Assembly (NCBI RefSeq): GCF_014898055.3
Contig: NW_023601104.1
Coordinates: 83,807,106 to 83,871,105, forward strand
From: Talpa occidentalis
Lineage: Eukaryota; Chordata; Mammalia; Eulipotyphla; Talpidae
Reading direction: 5' to 3'
Length of the DNA: 64,000 nucleotides
The number at the start of each line of letters is the position of its first letter. Within the stretch, counting starts at the first letter, position 1. The notes below the pieces were generated by a model that saw only the letters and a program-made list of their open reading frames with translations, was not told the origin of the DNA and made no database searches. The translations under genes and the position numbers were made by a program. This document shows, one piece after another, positions 10,639 to 21,677 of the stretch.

Positions 10639-10659
10639 TGGCGTAAGTCGGCAAGATCC
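10639..10659 (+). promoter_or_regulatory. Primer-binding site, tRNA-Ser-like
   Basis: Two bases after the LTR, TGGCGTAAGTCGGCAAGAT matches the complement of the 3' end of a mammalian tRNA-Ser (TGGCGTA-GTCGGCAGGAT). There is one inserted A and one mismatch. The discriminator G plus CCA is consistent with tRNA-Ser. The tRNA sequence is from memory. Confidence 0.65.
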
Positions 10660-10745
10660 ATGTAGACGGGTATTGGAGCCCTCCAAAGACCTGGAGGGAC
10701 TAAGGAGAACAGACTGTGTTTGACTGTGAGGATGCTGGAGGCACC

Positions 10746-10901
10746 ATGGCGGCACAGAAGGTGGATTCGTTCTGGAGCTGTGGGACGAGACCTCGCATGG
10801 AGGAGATGCCCGAGAGGACCAGCCAACGACACCGGAAAGGACCAGGCAACGACACTGGAAAGGACCAGCCAATGACCCCTGAGGCAGCAGGCCGCTGCTG
10901 A
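10746..10901 (+). CDS. Possible 51-residue ORF inside the LTR element
   Basis: First ATG of this frame sits in a near-ideal vertebrate start context (GCACCATGG). The predicted product is small, charged and repetitive: about residues 28-44 come from a 23-bp tandem DNA repeat rich in Arg, Lys, Gly, Asp and Pro. No transmembrane segment, zinc finger or known retroviral domain is visible. It could equally be a chance frame in a non-coding RNA. No function is proposed. Confidence 0.2.
   Translation: MAAQKVDSFWSCGTRPRMEEMPERTSQRHRKGPGNDTGKDQPMTPEAAGRC
10815..10880 (+). repeat. 23-bp tandem repeat, three units
   Basis: AGGACCAGCCAACGACACCGG-type units start at 10815, 10838 and 10861, each opening AGGACC and containing CAACGACAC or a variant. 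Lies in the 5' part of the internal region of the LTR element. Confidence 0.85.
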
Positions 10902-11796
10902 CGCAGGGAGAGGCCAATGGACATGGACGGATAAACCTGGACTGACAATCCCGCCAGAAGGCGGAGGACCTTAGCAGGTTATGTTTATTTTTTGAGAATC
11001 TGGGGGTGGCCAGTGGGCCTAGATGGCCAAAAGCAGCCTGTGTATGCCCAGTGGCCAGGTGGAGGAGAAAAGCCAACTAAGGTGGCAAAAGCTGGTACTG
11101 ATGCTAAGTTGAGAAGCCCTAAAGCGGCTGTTAAGCAGCCTGGGTATGCTGAAGCCCTGTGAGTCTCGTAAAATCACCTATGGGTGATGCCCTGCTCATT
11201 CTTGAGTGAGGGTGAGGAGCTGAGGAGCCCGTCCTTGGGGGACGGGTGGGGAATGTGGCTTGGGGTGGAGCCCAAGCCAAATGCAAAGTTTGGATCCCCG
11301 ACCCATGTGCTTGTGCAGTGGGTTGGCCTGAGTGCAGGGGTCTGCGAGTCGCATGGGTGGCCATGAAGGCCGAGTGTTGGAGCGACTGCAGACAGAAACC
11401 CTGAGGGTTGGCGATTACCCCCAACAGAATAAAATTGCCAATCCCAGAGCTAGTGCATCCTGGGGGTGGATGCTGTGTGCCTTGTAGCCTAGACTATAGC
11501 CAGAGAAGGCCAGGAAGCCTGACGGCTCCTGGTGTGATATAGTAGATGCCGTGAGTGATTCCCCTCCCTCATATGAGCAGTGCCTTCGGCAGCAGATTTG
11601 GTGGCTCATCTGCTGGTACCAATAATTGTCTTTTGCACTTGGTTGGTGCCCTGCCTGGACTTATTTGTGTTCTGTTGTATTTTGTTATATTGTATTTTGT
11701 TATATTTGATGTATTTGCTTTTGTGGGCCATGGCTGCATTGTTTGTTTGCTTAGAAAATTGTATATATATGTATAGACTGTATGGCAGAAAACCCT

Positions 11797-11808
11797 GAGG
11801 GGGTGGAC
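11797..11808 (+). promoter_or_regulatory. Polypurine tract before the 3' LTR
   Basis: GAGGGGGTGGAC ends directly at the TG of the 3' LTR, the position where plus-strand priming takes place in LTR retroelements. A similar string, CAGAAACCCTGAGGG, occurs inside the element near 11391-11406 and may be an older copy of the pre-PPT segment. Confidence 0.7.
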
Positions 11809-12238
11809 TGTAGGGTAAAGAAAATGTCAGGCTTTTCTGCCCTTCCGCCTTCAGGATAGATGATGGATCCTTGTCCTGAATGCATGCCTGATGGCGGGCA
11901 CCTGGAATAGGGTGTGGGCATAGGTAGATGGGATTCAGCTGAGCTAAGACTGTGCTTTTAAGGGCGGCGTCACGGGGGGACGCCAGCAGCACCAGCACCA
12001 GCAGCAGCCGAAGCCGAGAAGCAGCAGAACGAACGCTAGAGAGCCCAGATAGAGTGAGGACTTGCTGGGGGCTGGGAGGCCTGCCAGCCTCCCAGCCCCC
12101 CAGCCAGCACCCCTGCCTGCCATATGCCTGGTGAACCCCAAATAAAAAACCTGCAAAACTACTGAGGACTCTGACTCCTCCTTTACCCGATCTGCATGGG
12201 ATCAGAAAACCTGCCTTGTGCCCTGTCCTGCCCCTACA
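11809..12238 (+). repeat. 3' LTR
   Basis: 430 bp. Identical to the 5' LTR by eye except that the C run before the final CTACA is one base shorter. Carries the hairpin (12065-12103) and AATAAA (12141-12146). Confidence 0.93.
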
Positions 12239-12419
12239 GCATTGTTTGCTGGGAAAGCTTCTGAAGCACTTAGTTTCCTAGTTCAGAATAAATTAAAAAT
12301 GTTTGCCTCAAAAACTTGATGAAAACTCAAACACTTGAAATAAGGGTTAGGAAGGGGAAGATTCCTAGAAATTATTCCTTATTCTTTTCATGGTTAGTTA
12401 TTTTTTTAAAATATGTATG

Positions 12420-13975
12420 AAAGTTTATGCCTTTATACATCTCAGGGTGTATAAAGCACTTTAAACCGAGATCTGTACATATTATTTTATGTCACCAACA
12501 AGTCTACTTTTCATCCTTAACTATACAAATGATTTCCCCTGCCCCCAATTTACCCAGCATCTTTTCCCTATCTTTTCTGGTAACCTCTGTTTTGTACTTA
12601 CAGTCTATGAGTTTTATTTTTTTTGTTGTTGTTTGTTAATCTTTTTGTATTTCATTACCTTTCACATATCCATGAAATCACTTGGGGTTTGTTTTACTTC
12701 ATCTGACTTATCTCGCTTAGAAAAATATCTCCTGGGTTTATCCAGATTGTTACAAATGGCAAGATTTCATCATTTTTTATACTGACTAGCATTTTGTAAT
12801 TTTCTCTCTTTTTCTTTTTTTTTTTTTTAGTTTTATTTGTTTGTTTGCTTGTTTGTTTGTTTGTTTATACAAGCACTGCGTACAGTCAGAAGTGCGGGAG
12901 GGTGAGAGAATTCACCAGAGCCAGAGCGGGGAGCAGAGCAGGCAGAAGGACCGAAGTACACTGCTGAGGGGAGCAGCGGGTGGCAGGAGAGGTCTGCGCG
13001 CCATGGGGGACCCTCCTCTGGTGGCCGGGGAGCAGCTGGGGATCGAACTGGAGCTGCAGAGGCTGCGAGCAGATTCGCAACCAGTGCTCAACTGCTGCGC
13101 CACCGGGGAGGCCCTGACTAGTATTTTGTTGTATATGCATACAACACCATATTTATCCACTCATCTATTGATGGGCATTTAGGTTGTCTCCAACCACTGG
13201 CTATTGTGAATAATGCTGTCATAAACGTGCATGGGCATCTCTTTGAATGAGTTTTTGTATTCTTAGGATAAATACCTGGCAGTAGACTAACTGGATCATA
13301 TTCCTATTTTTTCATATTGTAAGTCATTTCCATATTGCTTTCTATAATGACTGTACCAATTTACATTCCCACCAACAGTGTACAGGAGCTCCCCTTTTCT
13401 CCACATCTTCACCAAAACATGTTTCATATCTTTTGGATAATATCTATCATCACAGATACAGCTAATATCTCATGTTGTTTTGATTTGCATTCCTTAAATA
13501 TAAAAGATGATGGATATCTTTTCATGAACGTGTTGGCTACCTATATGTCTTTTTTGGATAAGTGTTTATCTAGACCATTTTTGTTGTTATTAAGTGGTAT
13601 GAGTTCTTAGTATATTTTAGATATTAACTGTTTGTCAGGTGTGTGTATGATTTGTTAATTTCTCCTCTCATTCAATAGGTTGCCTTTATCATTGATGAAA
13701 GTTTCTTTTGCAGTGCAGAAGCTTTCTAGTTTTATGTAGCTTCATTGTTAATTTTTGCTTCTGTGCGCCTTACTGGTAAAGTTGAATCTCCAAAGACCTC
13801 TAAGGTCAATGTCAAGGAGTATATTGTCTGCATTCCCTTCTATGTTTATTAGGGTTCCAGGTCTTACATTCAAGTGCTGTATCCATTTGTATGATTTAAT
13901 TTATTGGTCTGGTTTCATTCTTTTGCACATGAATGTCCTACTTTCTACTTTTACCTTTAATAACCATTCTCTTGA
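12420..13975 (-). pseudogene. L1 LINE 3' half, antisense, split by a SINE
   Basis: The + strand is the reverse complement of L1. 12425-12790 match an L1 3' UTR ('caacaagtctacttttcatc', 'ggtaacctctgttttgtact'). 13115-13975 match distal ORF2 ('tacattcccaccaacagtgt' and 'tgtttgtcaggtgtgtgtat' are diagnostic). Frames are broken, with pieces under 115 codons. SINE copy 6 lies between the two parts with a duplicated target. It runs 3' to 5' along the window, so the truncated 5' end is near 13975. Confidence 0.88.
12798..13114 (-). mobile_element. tRNA-derived SINE, copy 6 (type A)
   Basis: Antisense copy with intact B-box complement (GGGATCGAACTGG) and head complement ending GGGGAGGCCC. A 15-bp target duplication, tgactagcattttgt at 12783-12797 and tgactagtattttgt at 13115-13129, has one change. 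The tail contains (TTTG)n on the + strand (12836-12866), where most copies have (TTTA)n. Type A markers: CAGAGCCAGAGCGGGGAGCAG and GTACAGTCAGAAGTGCGG. Confidence 0.93.
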
Positions 13976-14484
13976 ATGAAATATTTGAGAACAATAGATT
14001 ACTGTGGCAATCCAACTTGGTGATAGTCAATTAATTAATGGTCACAACAAAGAGAACTATTTGAACACAGACTTGTCATCCTTTGGTCCATTCATTCATT
14101 CAAAAATAAATAAAGGCATGGTACCTACCTACTGTATACTGGCAATGTTCTGGGAATTAGGGAAACAACAGTGAAATTTCACCCCCATGCAGAATTATAT
14201 CTTAACAGATCTGCTCAGGAACTGTCTACACCCATATTTTGTGGTGTCCAAATTTTTTAGTTTGCCCAACAGAAAAATCAAACTATGGTCAGATCTTATT
14301 TTCTTTTTGTTGAAGTAATAGATACTAGGACATTTAGATCTAGAAAGGATAGTAATAGATTATTTATGCAAAGCACTTTAGTCACTTTACAGTGAACATT
14401 ATGAAGCTCCAGAAAGTGTCAGAACTTCCCCAAGGTCAACATTCAGTAGTCAACATTCCAGTAGCTTCTGTATTGCATTACTTT
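13976..14484. other. Unassigned sequence
   Basis: A segment at 14090-14200 ('ctactgtatactggcaatgt ... aacaacagtgaaatttc') resembles the 3' end of an old LINE, but I cannot name it. No gene seen. Confidence 0.45.
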
Positions 14485-14945
14485 CTTAGAGCTCTCGTTA
14501 ACAAATTACCACAAACTAGGTGACATAAAAAAACAGAAATGTGTTCCCTTAGAGATTGTTTGGCTAAAAATTCTGAGATCCAGGAGTTGATAACGTTGGT
14601 TCCTTCGCAGTTATTGAGGGAAAATCCACTGTTTGCTTCTCTCCTTGTTTCTTGTGGTTGCAGCAAATCTGTGGCATGCCTTGGCTTGAGCTCTATCTCT
14701 CCAATCTCTGCCTCTATCATGTCATGCTCTTTGCCTGTCCTGTGACTTCACATGAAGTTCTGATAAGAAACCAAGTCGCTGGGTGTAGTACACACTCTAT
14801 CCCAGGTTGTCCTCATCTTAACGTGATTGTACCAGCAGAGACTATTTCAAATAAGGTCACACTTGCAGGTACCAGGATTAAGACTTTCACATCTGTATTT
14901 GGGGGACACAGTTCTTATGTGGGACATAATTCATGCTACAACATA
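14485..14945 (-). repeat. MLT1-type MaLR LTR, antisense
   Basis: The + strand is the complement of an MLT1 LTR throughout: 'gttaacaaattaccacaaac', 'ctccaatctctgcctctatc', 'caaataaggtcacacttgca' and 'tttgggggacacagttctta'. This ancient ERVL-MaLR family is known to be non-coding. Contains frames up to 123 codons (14652-15023), which are by-products of the LTR sequence. Confidence 0.85.
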
Positions 14946-15276
14946 TACTTAGTCTTGTGCTCTTTATCCTGTACCAAGTTGTTTCCACCCTTGAAGAACT
15001 ATCAGATGGTTTTACTTAAATGAAGAACGTAGAGAAACCAAACGGTGTCAGGAAAATAGACAAAACTAGCAAGTTGACCAAAGATCTGAGGCATCCAGCA
15101 GAGGATGGGAAGGGAGAGGGGTTTAAACAGGGAGGGAGGAGCATAAGGGACTGTGGTGAGGGATCACAATGCTATGATGGTGGGAGAACTACAGGGATTG
15201 CACCAGAGGGGAAAAATCAAATACTATCCAAAAATAAACAAAGATGTAAGAAATTTTTTTTTTTTTTTTTAAAAAA
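14946..15276. other. Unassigned sequence
   Basis: Purine-rich, ending in a T16/A6 junction at 15254-15276 that borders SINE copy 7. Confidence 0.45.
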
Positions 15277-15530
15277 GTCCTCCCTGGTGGCGCAAAGGGG
15301 TTAAGATGCAACCTCTGAAGCAGCCACTGCACCATAAGTTCAATCCCTGACCAGGGAGCTACCCACATGGCACAGCAGACCTCTCCTGCCTCACCCTCAG
15401 CTCCCCTCAGCAGTGTATTTCAGTCAATCTGCCTATTCTGTTCCCCACTCTGTCTCTGGTGAATCTTCTCAACCCCCACACCTCTGGCCTGTACCCCAGT
15501 TCTTATATACATAAATAAAATAAATCTTTA
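15277..15530 (+). mobile_element. tRNA-derived SINE, copy 7 (type B)
   Basis: Sense copy starting GTCCTCCCTGGTGGCGCA, with B box reading AGTTCAATCCC (two changes from GGTTCGATCCC) and tail AAATAAAATAAATCTTTAAG. Type B markers: CCACTCTGTCTCTGGTGAAT and GGCCTGTACCCCAGTTCTT. The likely target duplication is A/T-rich and poorly defined (taagaaattttt versus taagaaaaattttt). Confidence 0.9.
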
Positions 15531-15816
15531 AGAAAAATTTTTAAAAAGAAATATTACTATAAATGTTAAGAAGTTTTTGTTGCTGATATTAGAAAGAAAA
15601 ATTTTGAGTTAAAAGAAACAAAATGCATTTAAAAAATCACCTATTATTTTACTTTTTAAAGACACACATACAGATGATTATGATTTTGAGCAGTTTTTAA
15701 TGTTTGCAAAGTACACAAGTAAAATAATAGCATATTTCTTCTCTATTGCACTTTCCTTAATTGCATACTTAACTCAATTCTGCTTAGTTTCTTAAACAAC
15801 TATGATCTGCAAACTG

Positions 15817-15854
<38 letters not shown>

Positions 15855-18079
15855 AAGAAAGGAAGAAATAAAGAAAGAAAAGGAATCCATAGTGCTAATT
15901 AAGATTAGTGATGTTCACTTCCCTACTCCAGGGGAAATGAGTCCTGGTTGCCACTTCCCCTGAGCTTTGTCCACTCCATAAAATCTACGAAGACTAACTT
16001 CCTATCTTGGGGAGATAGAACTTATTCTTGAGATCCAAGCTCATTTCCAGGGTATTTCCAGAATGGAGTAAAAGTTGTGCCAAATGTTGCAAATCATACA
16101 TGATCTGTGCCATGAGACTCTCAGATGATTTCATTTACAAGCACGTAAAACATACTGTAATTTGAACTGCTGTGCAGGGAAGAAGGCATCAGGGCGCCCC
16201 TCACTCTGCTATGCGATGCCGTCCTGGCAGAAACTTCTCAAGCTTTTTTTTTGCCAAGCTTGTAATTGCCAAGACTTTTTACTTCTTTCTCATTTTACTT
16301 GAAAAAATCCATTTACAATGTTTAATCAGTGTGATACAAGCGACTATAATATTATCCTCTGATTGCCATGGAAAACAAGCTTTAAATATTTCTATCGTAA
16401 TTTGATTTACCATAAATTAGACAAAATAGTGAAAAGACATTCAAGCTTATTGAGGAAAGGCATTAATAGAGAAATTACTAATATGCTATGGATTAAGACT
16501 CTAATTGTCCTAGAGGGAGTAAAACAAGATAGGTAGGTTTTAATAAAACAAGACAGATGTATTAAAATATGACTTTTTATTAAAAGGCTGAATCAACTTT
16601 CTGGGAAAAATTAAAGTACCATTTCAGACTTTTTCTGCATCACTTTAAATCTTCTTTGCCTCATCAGTCTTTGTTTTAGATGCCACTGAATTGACCAGAT
16701 CTCTGATTAACTTCATGAAAGCATAACCTAGTAATGTCTTGGTCAAATACCCCTCATCTCCTACCTAGAGATTACCTAGATATCTTCCTAATTGGGCTGG
16801 GACTTTCCAGCCTTTTGAATTGCAAGTTTTTCATCCTCAGAACCCCATAGTATTGTTCTCACAGCATTGGTTGGCTCCCTCGTGGACACCAGGACTTAAA
16901 TCAACATGGGATCCAGTTATAGACCCATCCATATGTATTCTGCAAGCATAGGGCTTTCTATTTAGGGTGAACTTCTATCCAGTAAAGTTGGGAGCTGATG
17001 GATAAGTTCTTCTTCCTTTCCTCTCTGGGTCTGATAGTTCTGCTTATAGTTCATGTGGTTTCTCAGAGAATGGTTCCATAGGATTAAGCAATTAGTTGCA
17101 TTTTGGGGCAGCACCTGACTTTGATTTTTCTCCTCCCTCTCTCCCTACTGTCTGTCTCTTAGTCTCTTCCCTGGATTTTCACCCCAGAGTGAAGTAATAA
17201 CATAGAAGTCCATTGTCCAAAACTCCTCGCATAGTAAACAAGAGCTATGAGAAAATAGGCACAGAGAAGTATATCCAGAAAATAAACCTTCAGCATCAGG
17301 CACAAACAATGGGATTTTCATGGCAATAAGCACTTCTCTACTAATATAAATAAGGTATCTATAACACCCAATATTCATTATAATTACTCAGGCATTCATC
17401 TATGGTTAGTTAGGATAAGGTGCAAGAGGATGGGAAAGCACTGGGATTTGTGGTAGCAGTGGTACTTGAAATATACAGTCACACCAATCATTGTATAGGG
17501 TTATGAAGTGAACTGTTTTTTTATTTATTCCATTGGCAGTCTTAGTAATAATGATAAGCTCAGAGTAGTCAGTTGTCAACTCATGTTATGCTATGAAAGC
17601 CAATATTTCTCTATGGCAGCTTTTCAGGACATTTTTAGCTCTTGTGAATGCTGAGCTTGCTATGCTAAAAGTCAAGATTGGGTTGTAATTAAAATGGTGG
17701 CAGAGTTGCAAGAGAGACAGAATACTTGTTATTCCAAAGTCAGGAATCATATGAGGGTCTGTATGAATGGTTGATACTGAAAATCTTGAAACCTGGATTT
17801 TCCTAAATTCTCTGGGCTGGTGCAATAGTGATCTCCTTTCCATAATTAAAGAAGAGCTTTGAGACTACCCTTGAAGCAGGTGACTTGCAGAATTAAATTT
17901 GTTCACTTCAAGATCTCCCCGAGTCATATCTATTTTGATCATCAACTGATAGCCAGTGTTAGATATTAACACAGTACAGGCAGGGGAATCATGTTCCCTG
18001 CTCCAAAAGGAAATTAATTACATGCAAAAGAAATTGCAGGTTCTGACTAATCTGTGACAGCCAGAATCTAATCTGGTAT
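15531..18079. other. Unassigned sequence
   Basis: About 2.5 kb with a GA microsatellite at 15817-15882. No gene or named repeat recognised. Short frames such as 17586-17843 have no features. Confidence 0.5.
15817..15882 (+). repeat. GA/GAAA microsatellite
   Basis: (GA)n for about 33 bp followed by GAAA/GGAA units; a pure-purine strand for about 60 bases. Confidence 0.95.
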
Positions 18080-18092
18080 AAGAGTGGTTCTT

Positions 18093-18391
18093 TTTTTTTT
18101 TTTTTTTTTTAGTCTTAACATCTTTTTTTTTAAGATTTATTTATTTTTATACAAGAGCTGGGGTACAGGCCAGAGGCATAGGAGGGTGAGGGGATTCACC
18201 AGAGACAAAGCAGGGAGCAGAACAGGCAGACAACTGAAATACACTGGTGAGGGGAGCAGTGGGCACGACAGGAGAGGTCTGCCATGCCATGTGGGAATCA
18301 ACTTGGCTGGCCAGGAATCAAACCCCTGCTGCAGAGGCCAAGGACAACTTTTCAGTGCTGTGTTCAACCTGCTGCACCACCAGGAAGGCCC
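18093..18391 (-). mobile_element. tRNA-derived SINE, copy 8 (type B, double poly(A))
   Basis: A perfect 13-bp target duplication (aagagtggttctt) lies at 18080-18092 and 18392-18404. Read in sense, the body ends AAATCTTAAAAAAAA, then GATGTTAAGACT, then a second poly(A) of about 20. Two poly(A) stretches with unique bases between suggest read-through of the source gene's first terminator and copying of its 3' flank. The B box is decayed. Confidence 0.93.
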
Positions 18392-18579
18392 AAGAGTGGT
18401 TCTTGAGAGCATTAGTTTGGCAGGGAAGGAAAGTAAAATTGGATAGTAGAAGGTTTATTGTCACAGAGAAGTTCATCCTTGGCTGGAGATTCAATATTTT
18501 GGTAAAATACCTAGTACTCTGGAGGCATAACTAATTAAAGGTAACAAAACTTAACAAAAAGCAACATAGGCAAATATTC

Positions 18580-18608
18580 ACTCATTCATTCATTCATTCA
18601 TTTGTTCA
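18580..18608. repeat. (TCAT)n microsatellite
   Basis: About six tandem CATT/TCAT units. Confidence 0.85.
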
Positions 18609-19439
18609 TCATTCCTATGTCTAATTACCATAATCACCCTCCCGCTTCAAGATCAGATGTTGTGCTGAGGAGAAAATGCCAAGGACAAGATTAGTCCAGG
18701 AACTAGACACATTCTTGCTGAAGGAACACATGACCTTTAAATCCACACTCAGTGTGGGGTTAAAAATTCAAATGTTTGATTTGAGTTGAGAAGGAGTTTT
18801 TGTAAGTTGGCTGGGAGAATTTGATCTCCCTGGGTATCCTTAAATTTAAAAAAGAATTGGCAAGTTTTAATTGATTTATTTCTTGGAATGTTCAAAATGG
18901 ATTGTTAAGAATAAATAAATATATTCAAGAAGTTTTAACATCTACAAATATATGGTGTTAGGACTCTGAGTTTCTATACAGCATAAGAGTCACTGCATTT
19001 GGTACACTCATTTCTCTCCCCAACTCTAGCCCAGTGCTCTAATATGTCTGAAATCCCATGTTCCTTTGCCACAGGCTGAAGGTGAAACCATTCTCAGGAA
19101 TGGGCTATTCCTTTTGCCCTTGGGGCTATTTCTGTAATCTCTCCAAAAATGCAAGTAAAGACTTCTTTCAAAAAGTGTAAAACTCTCCTGTGACCTTCTC
19201 TTTTTCAATTACCAGTTACATGTACCTTGGGCTTTTATTCCACAATATGCCAGAAGCTGCCAAACGGTCCACTTCCCAGTCCAATAATGAACTGTCCATT
19301 TCATGGGTTGAATTGTTCTCTCATTTAAATGACATTTTCTTAATTGTCTTTATTGGGTTTGAGTCTGTTTTGTTGTTCTTGCTGCTGCTTCCTCTTCTTT
19401 CAATGCAGACTCATTTGATCTCCAGCTACTTGTGAATAC

Positions 19440-19720
19440 AGCTCAAAGATTACATGCGAGCTAAGCAGTAGGGAAGGAACTATGCAAGTTTCTCCCACAC
19501 CAAGCTGCCAAGCGTACCTTCAGCGCTCCTTCCTCCCCTGTTGCCGCTACAGTTCTGCCAAGGCATCTCCAGGCTGATAACACAGCCTGAGGCGGGCATG
19601 CCAGTTCCGAGGCAGCTTAGGAATTCAGAGAAACATCTGTGACATTGACAAAGCTGTATTTCCTTCTAGGGGTTTGCACAATTTGAAATTGGCAGAAACA
19701 TCTGCACACTGACAAGTCTC
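19440..19720. other. Candidate conserved non-coding block
   Basis: Locally GC-richer, repeat-free sequence between AT-rich flanks ('agctgccaagcgtaccttca', 'ctgataacacagcctgagg'). Its look, not a comparison, is the only support. Confidence 0.2.
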
Positions 19721-21677
19721 TTAGAATTCCAACTCTCAGTAGACAGAGATATTAATGTTTAGATTTAAATGGAGTATTATAGAGGGACAATGGTGATACT
19801 AAAGCAGGCTGTTATAGAGGCACATCATGTAGATATATGTATTTATCTATTCATTTAGTTATCAGAAAATATTATTTATATGGCTCTTGAGATACTGTGG
19901 GGCTTCTACTCATTAGCATGTAGTGGATCTAATCCAGAACTGAATATTCAATGTGGTGCTTCAAGTTCACTGGCAAGAAATTAGTGTATAATCCTTGAAA
20001 ACAGATAAGTTACAATAAAAGAGATTATAAATTATACTTGACATGTGCCATTTTAGTCTTAAGGGGATTTTGTAAGATTGTAATTGGGATGCATTTATAT
20101 AGATTATATGTCTTAAAATTAGGCAAGATTAATTCTTTACATCAGGTGATAAGCACCCCAAATCTCTATACTTCTTGCAATCTTTGACCAAATTGTCAAT
20201 GCAGAAAATAAAAGAACTCAGAGTTGTTGAAAGGAAGAGTCTCTTAGTATACTTTTAAAGCTGGTGACTGGGCCATCTGCTGGTGCCTGGGTTCCAACAC
20301 TGTGGAATTGTGCAGACAGCAGCTTTGGGCATTGGGCTTCCTTCCTTGAGGATTATCTGGCCCAGAAGTCATATGTAAGTTCAGTTTCCAAGTTTTCCAT
20401 TCTGTTTCTGCACAAATAGGGTCACTACACCGCAATAAAATAAAATCATAGAACACAATAACATCAAATACCCTTGCATGTGTCCTTAAGAAAAATAAGG
20501 ACCAGAAAAGAAAAGAGAAACATATCGGTAGAACATTAAATATTAAAACATTTTTCATCTTTTCACCCTCATCTTCAAAAGTATGCTTGTCACACTCCAT
20601 AATACCCTAGATACAAAAGGGGAAAGAGATGCAGCTTCTAAAATAAAATAAATTATAAAAATTAGCTGAGAAAAAAATATGAAACTCTAAAACACAGATG
20701 AACAGATACCACACAATCACTGTTCCCTCCTACCCAAAATTTACCATCCCTTGGATGATAATTCAGTGGTTTAGGGCTTGTTAATTTCTTTTTGTGGACT
20801 CAGGCGGGCATTTGCCATTGGAGACCTGCTGTCCGCCAATCAGGGTGAGCCATCCAGGCGGCTTTGATGTAACATAAGTTGGAGAGTAGCAGGTGGCCTT
20901 CCCTGCTGTTTATACTGCGGCTTGGGGAGTTCTGTCAGATGTAGCAACTCTTCTTTATCTGCATGGAATCTGTGTAAATCACAAAAGAACAGATGGAAAA
21001 ATAGTCACATACCCTTGTTCACCTCTTCCAAGCGGCTCCTCAGCCTCCCTACACCAACCGTCCTGTTTCAGAAACCAAGCATGGGTGGGTTTAGTCCCAA
21101 CTGCTACAGGGTTATCAATGTGTTGACAAAAACATTTAAATACATGAATTACACAAAAGCAGCAAATAGTTTTAAAGATCGCAGCTGCTATGTACATGTA
21201 TTTCACCACCATATTCCAGATTTTGGTCAGTACACAGAGGAAAATTAGAAACTATCTTTCTTCTACCCATTGTAAGTATCTGTAGAAAATCTCTGGGATG
21301 TAACATGATGCCAGTGGTTTAGTACATCTGTCTGTTTGGTGTGAAATTGTTTTTAAATATAGTTGTGAGAGTACCTGTCAAATTTTGGTTTTCTCCTTAA
21401 AACTAAATAATTTTTGTAAGATTTCAATATATATAGCTTCATATTAAAAAGTATGTAATAAACACTGAAAAATTGATTTAGAAAGCATTCTACTAGAATT
21501 CTAAGCAATTGAATCCACACAAAGATTTAATGGCTTGTGTTTGTGCTGCTCATTTAAACACTGTGTGACTTACTGGTTGTATTAAACATAAATGCATGAT
21601 TTGACCAAGTACTACTGTTCTGTTCATAAGACATAGGTGTGAAGATAATTTTATTAGTGAAAATTTGGTTAAGAATA

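Larger units (their letters stand above)
10206..12238 (+). mobile_element. Complete young non-autonomous LTR retroelement (ERVL/MaLR-like)
   Basis: Structure in order: 5-bp target duplication GCATT (10201-10205), 5' LTR (10206-10636), tRNA-Ser-like primer site, 1,172-bp internal region, polypurine tract, 3' LTR (11809-12238), GCATT (12239-12243). The two LTRs appear identical by eye except for one C near the 3' end (431 versus 430 bp), so insertion was recent. The internal region has no gag-pol-env frames: no recognisable protease, reverse-transcriptase or integrase motif, and no sense frame above ~100 codons. It must have borrowed enzymes from another element (inference). Short coding-free internal DNA and 5-bp duplications fit MaLR/ERVL-type elements; the class call is an inference. 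Confidence 0.93.
18405..21661. other. Unassigned sequence
   Basis: About 3.3 kb. It holds a (TCAT)n run at 18580-18608 and two repeat-free, higher-complexity stretches (19440-19720, 20780-20900) listed as candidates. No gene is supported: the 118-codon frame at 20244-20600 and the 108-codon frame at 20922-21248 lack domains and splice context. Confidence 0.5.

Noticed and set aside
10198..11076. 292-codon open frame on the minus strand, the longest in the window
   Set aside because: It runs antisense across the 5' LTR and internal region of the LTR element. Composition is Ser/Pro/Leu-rich from GC-rich DNA and no domain is visible. A start at the LTR edge and repeated pieces in the other LTR make it a by-product.
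14652..15023. 123-codon frame
   Set aside because: Mostly inside an antisense MLT1 LTR; no domain.
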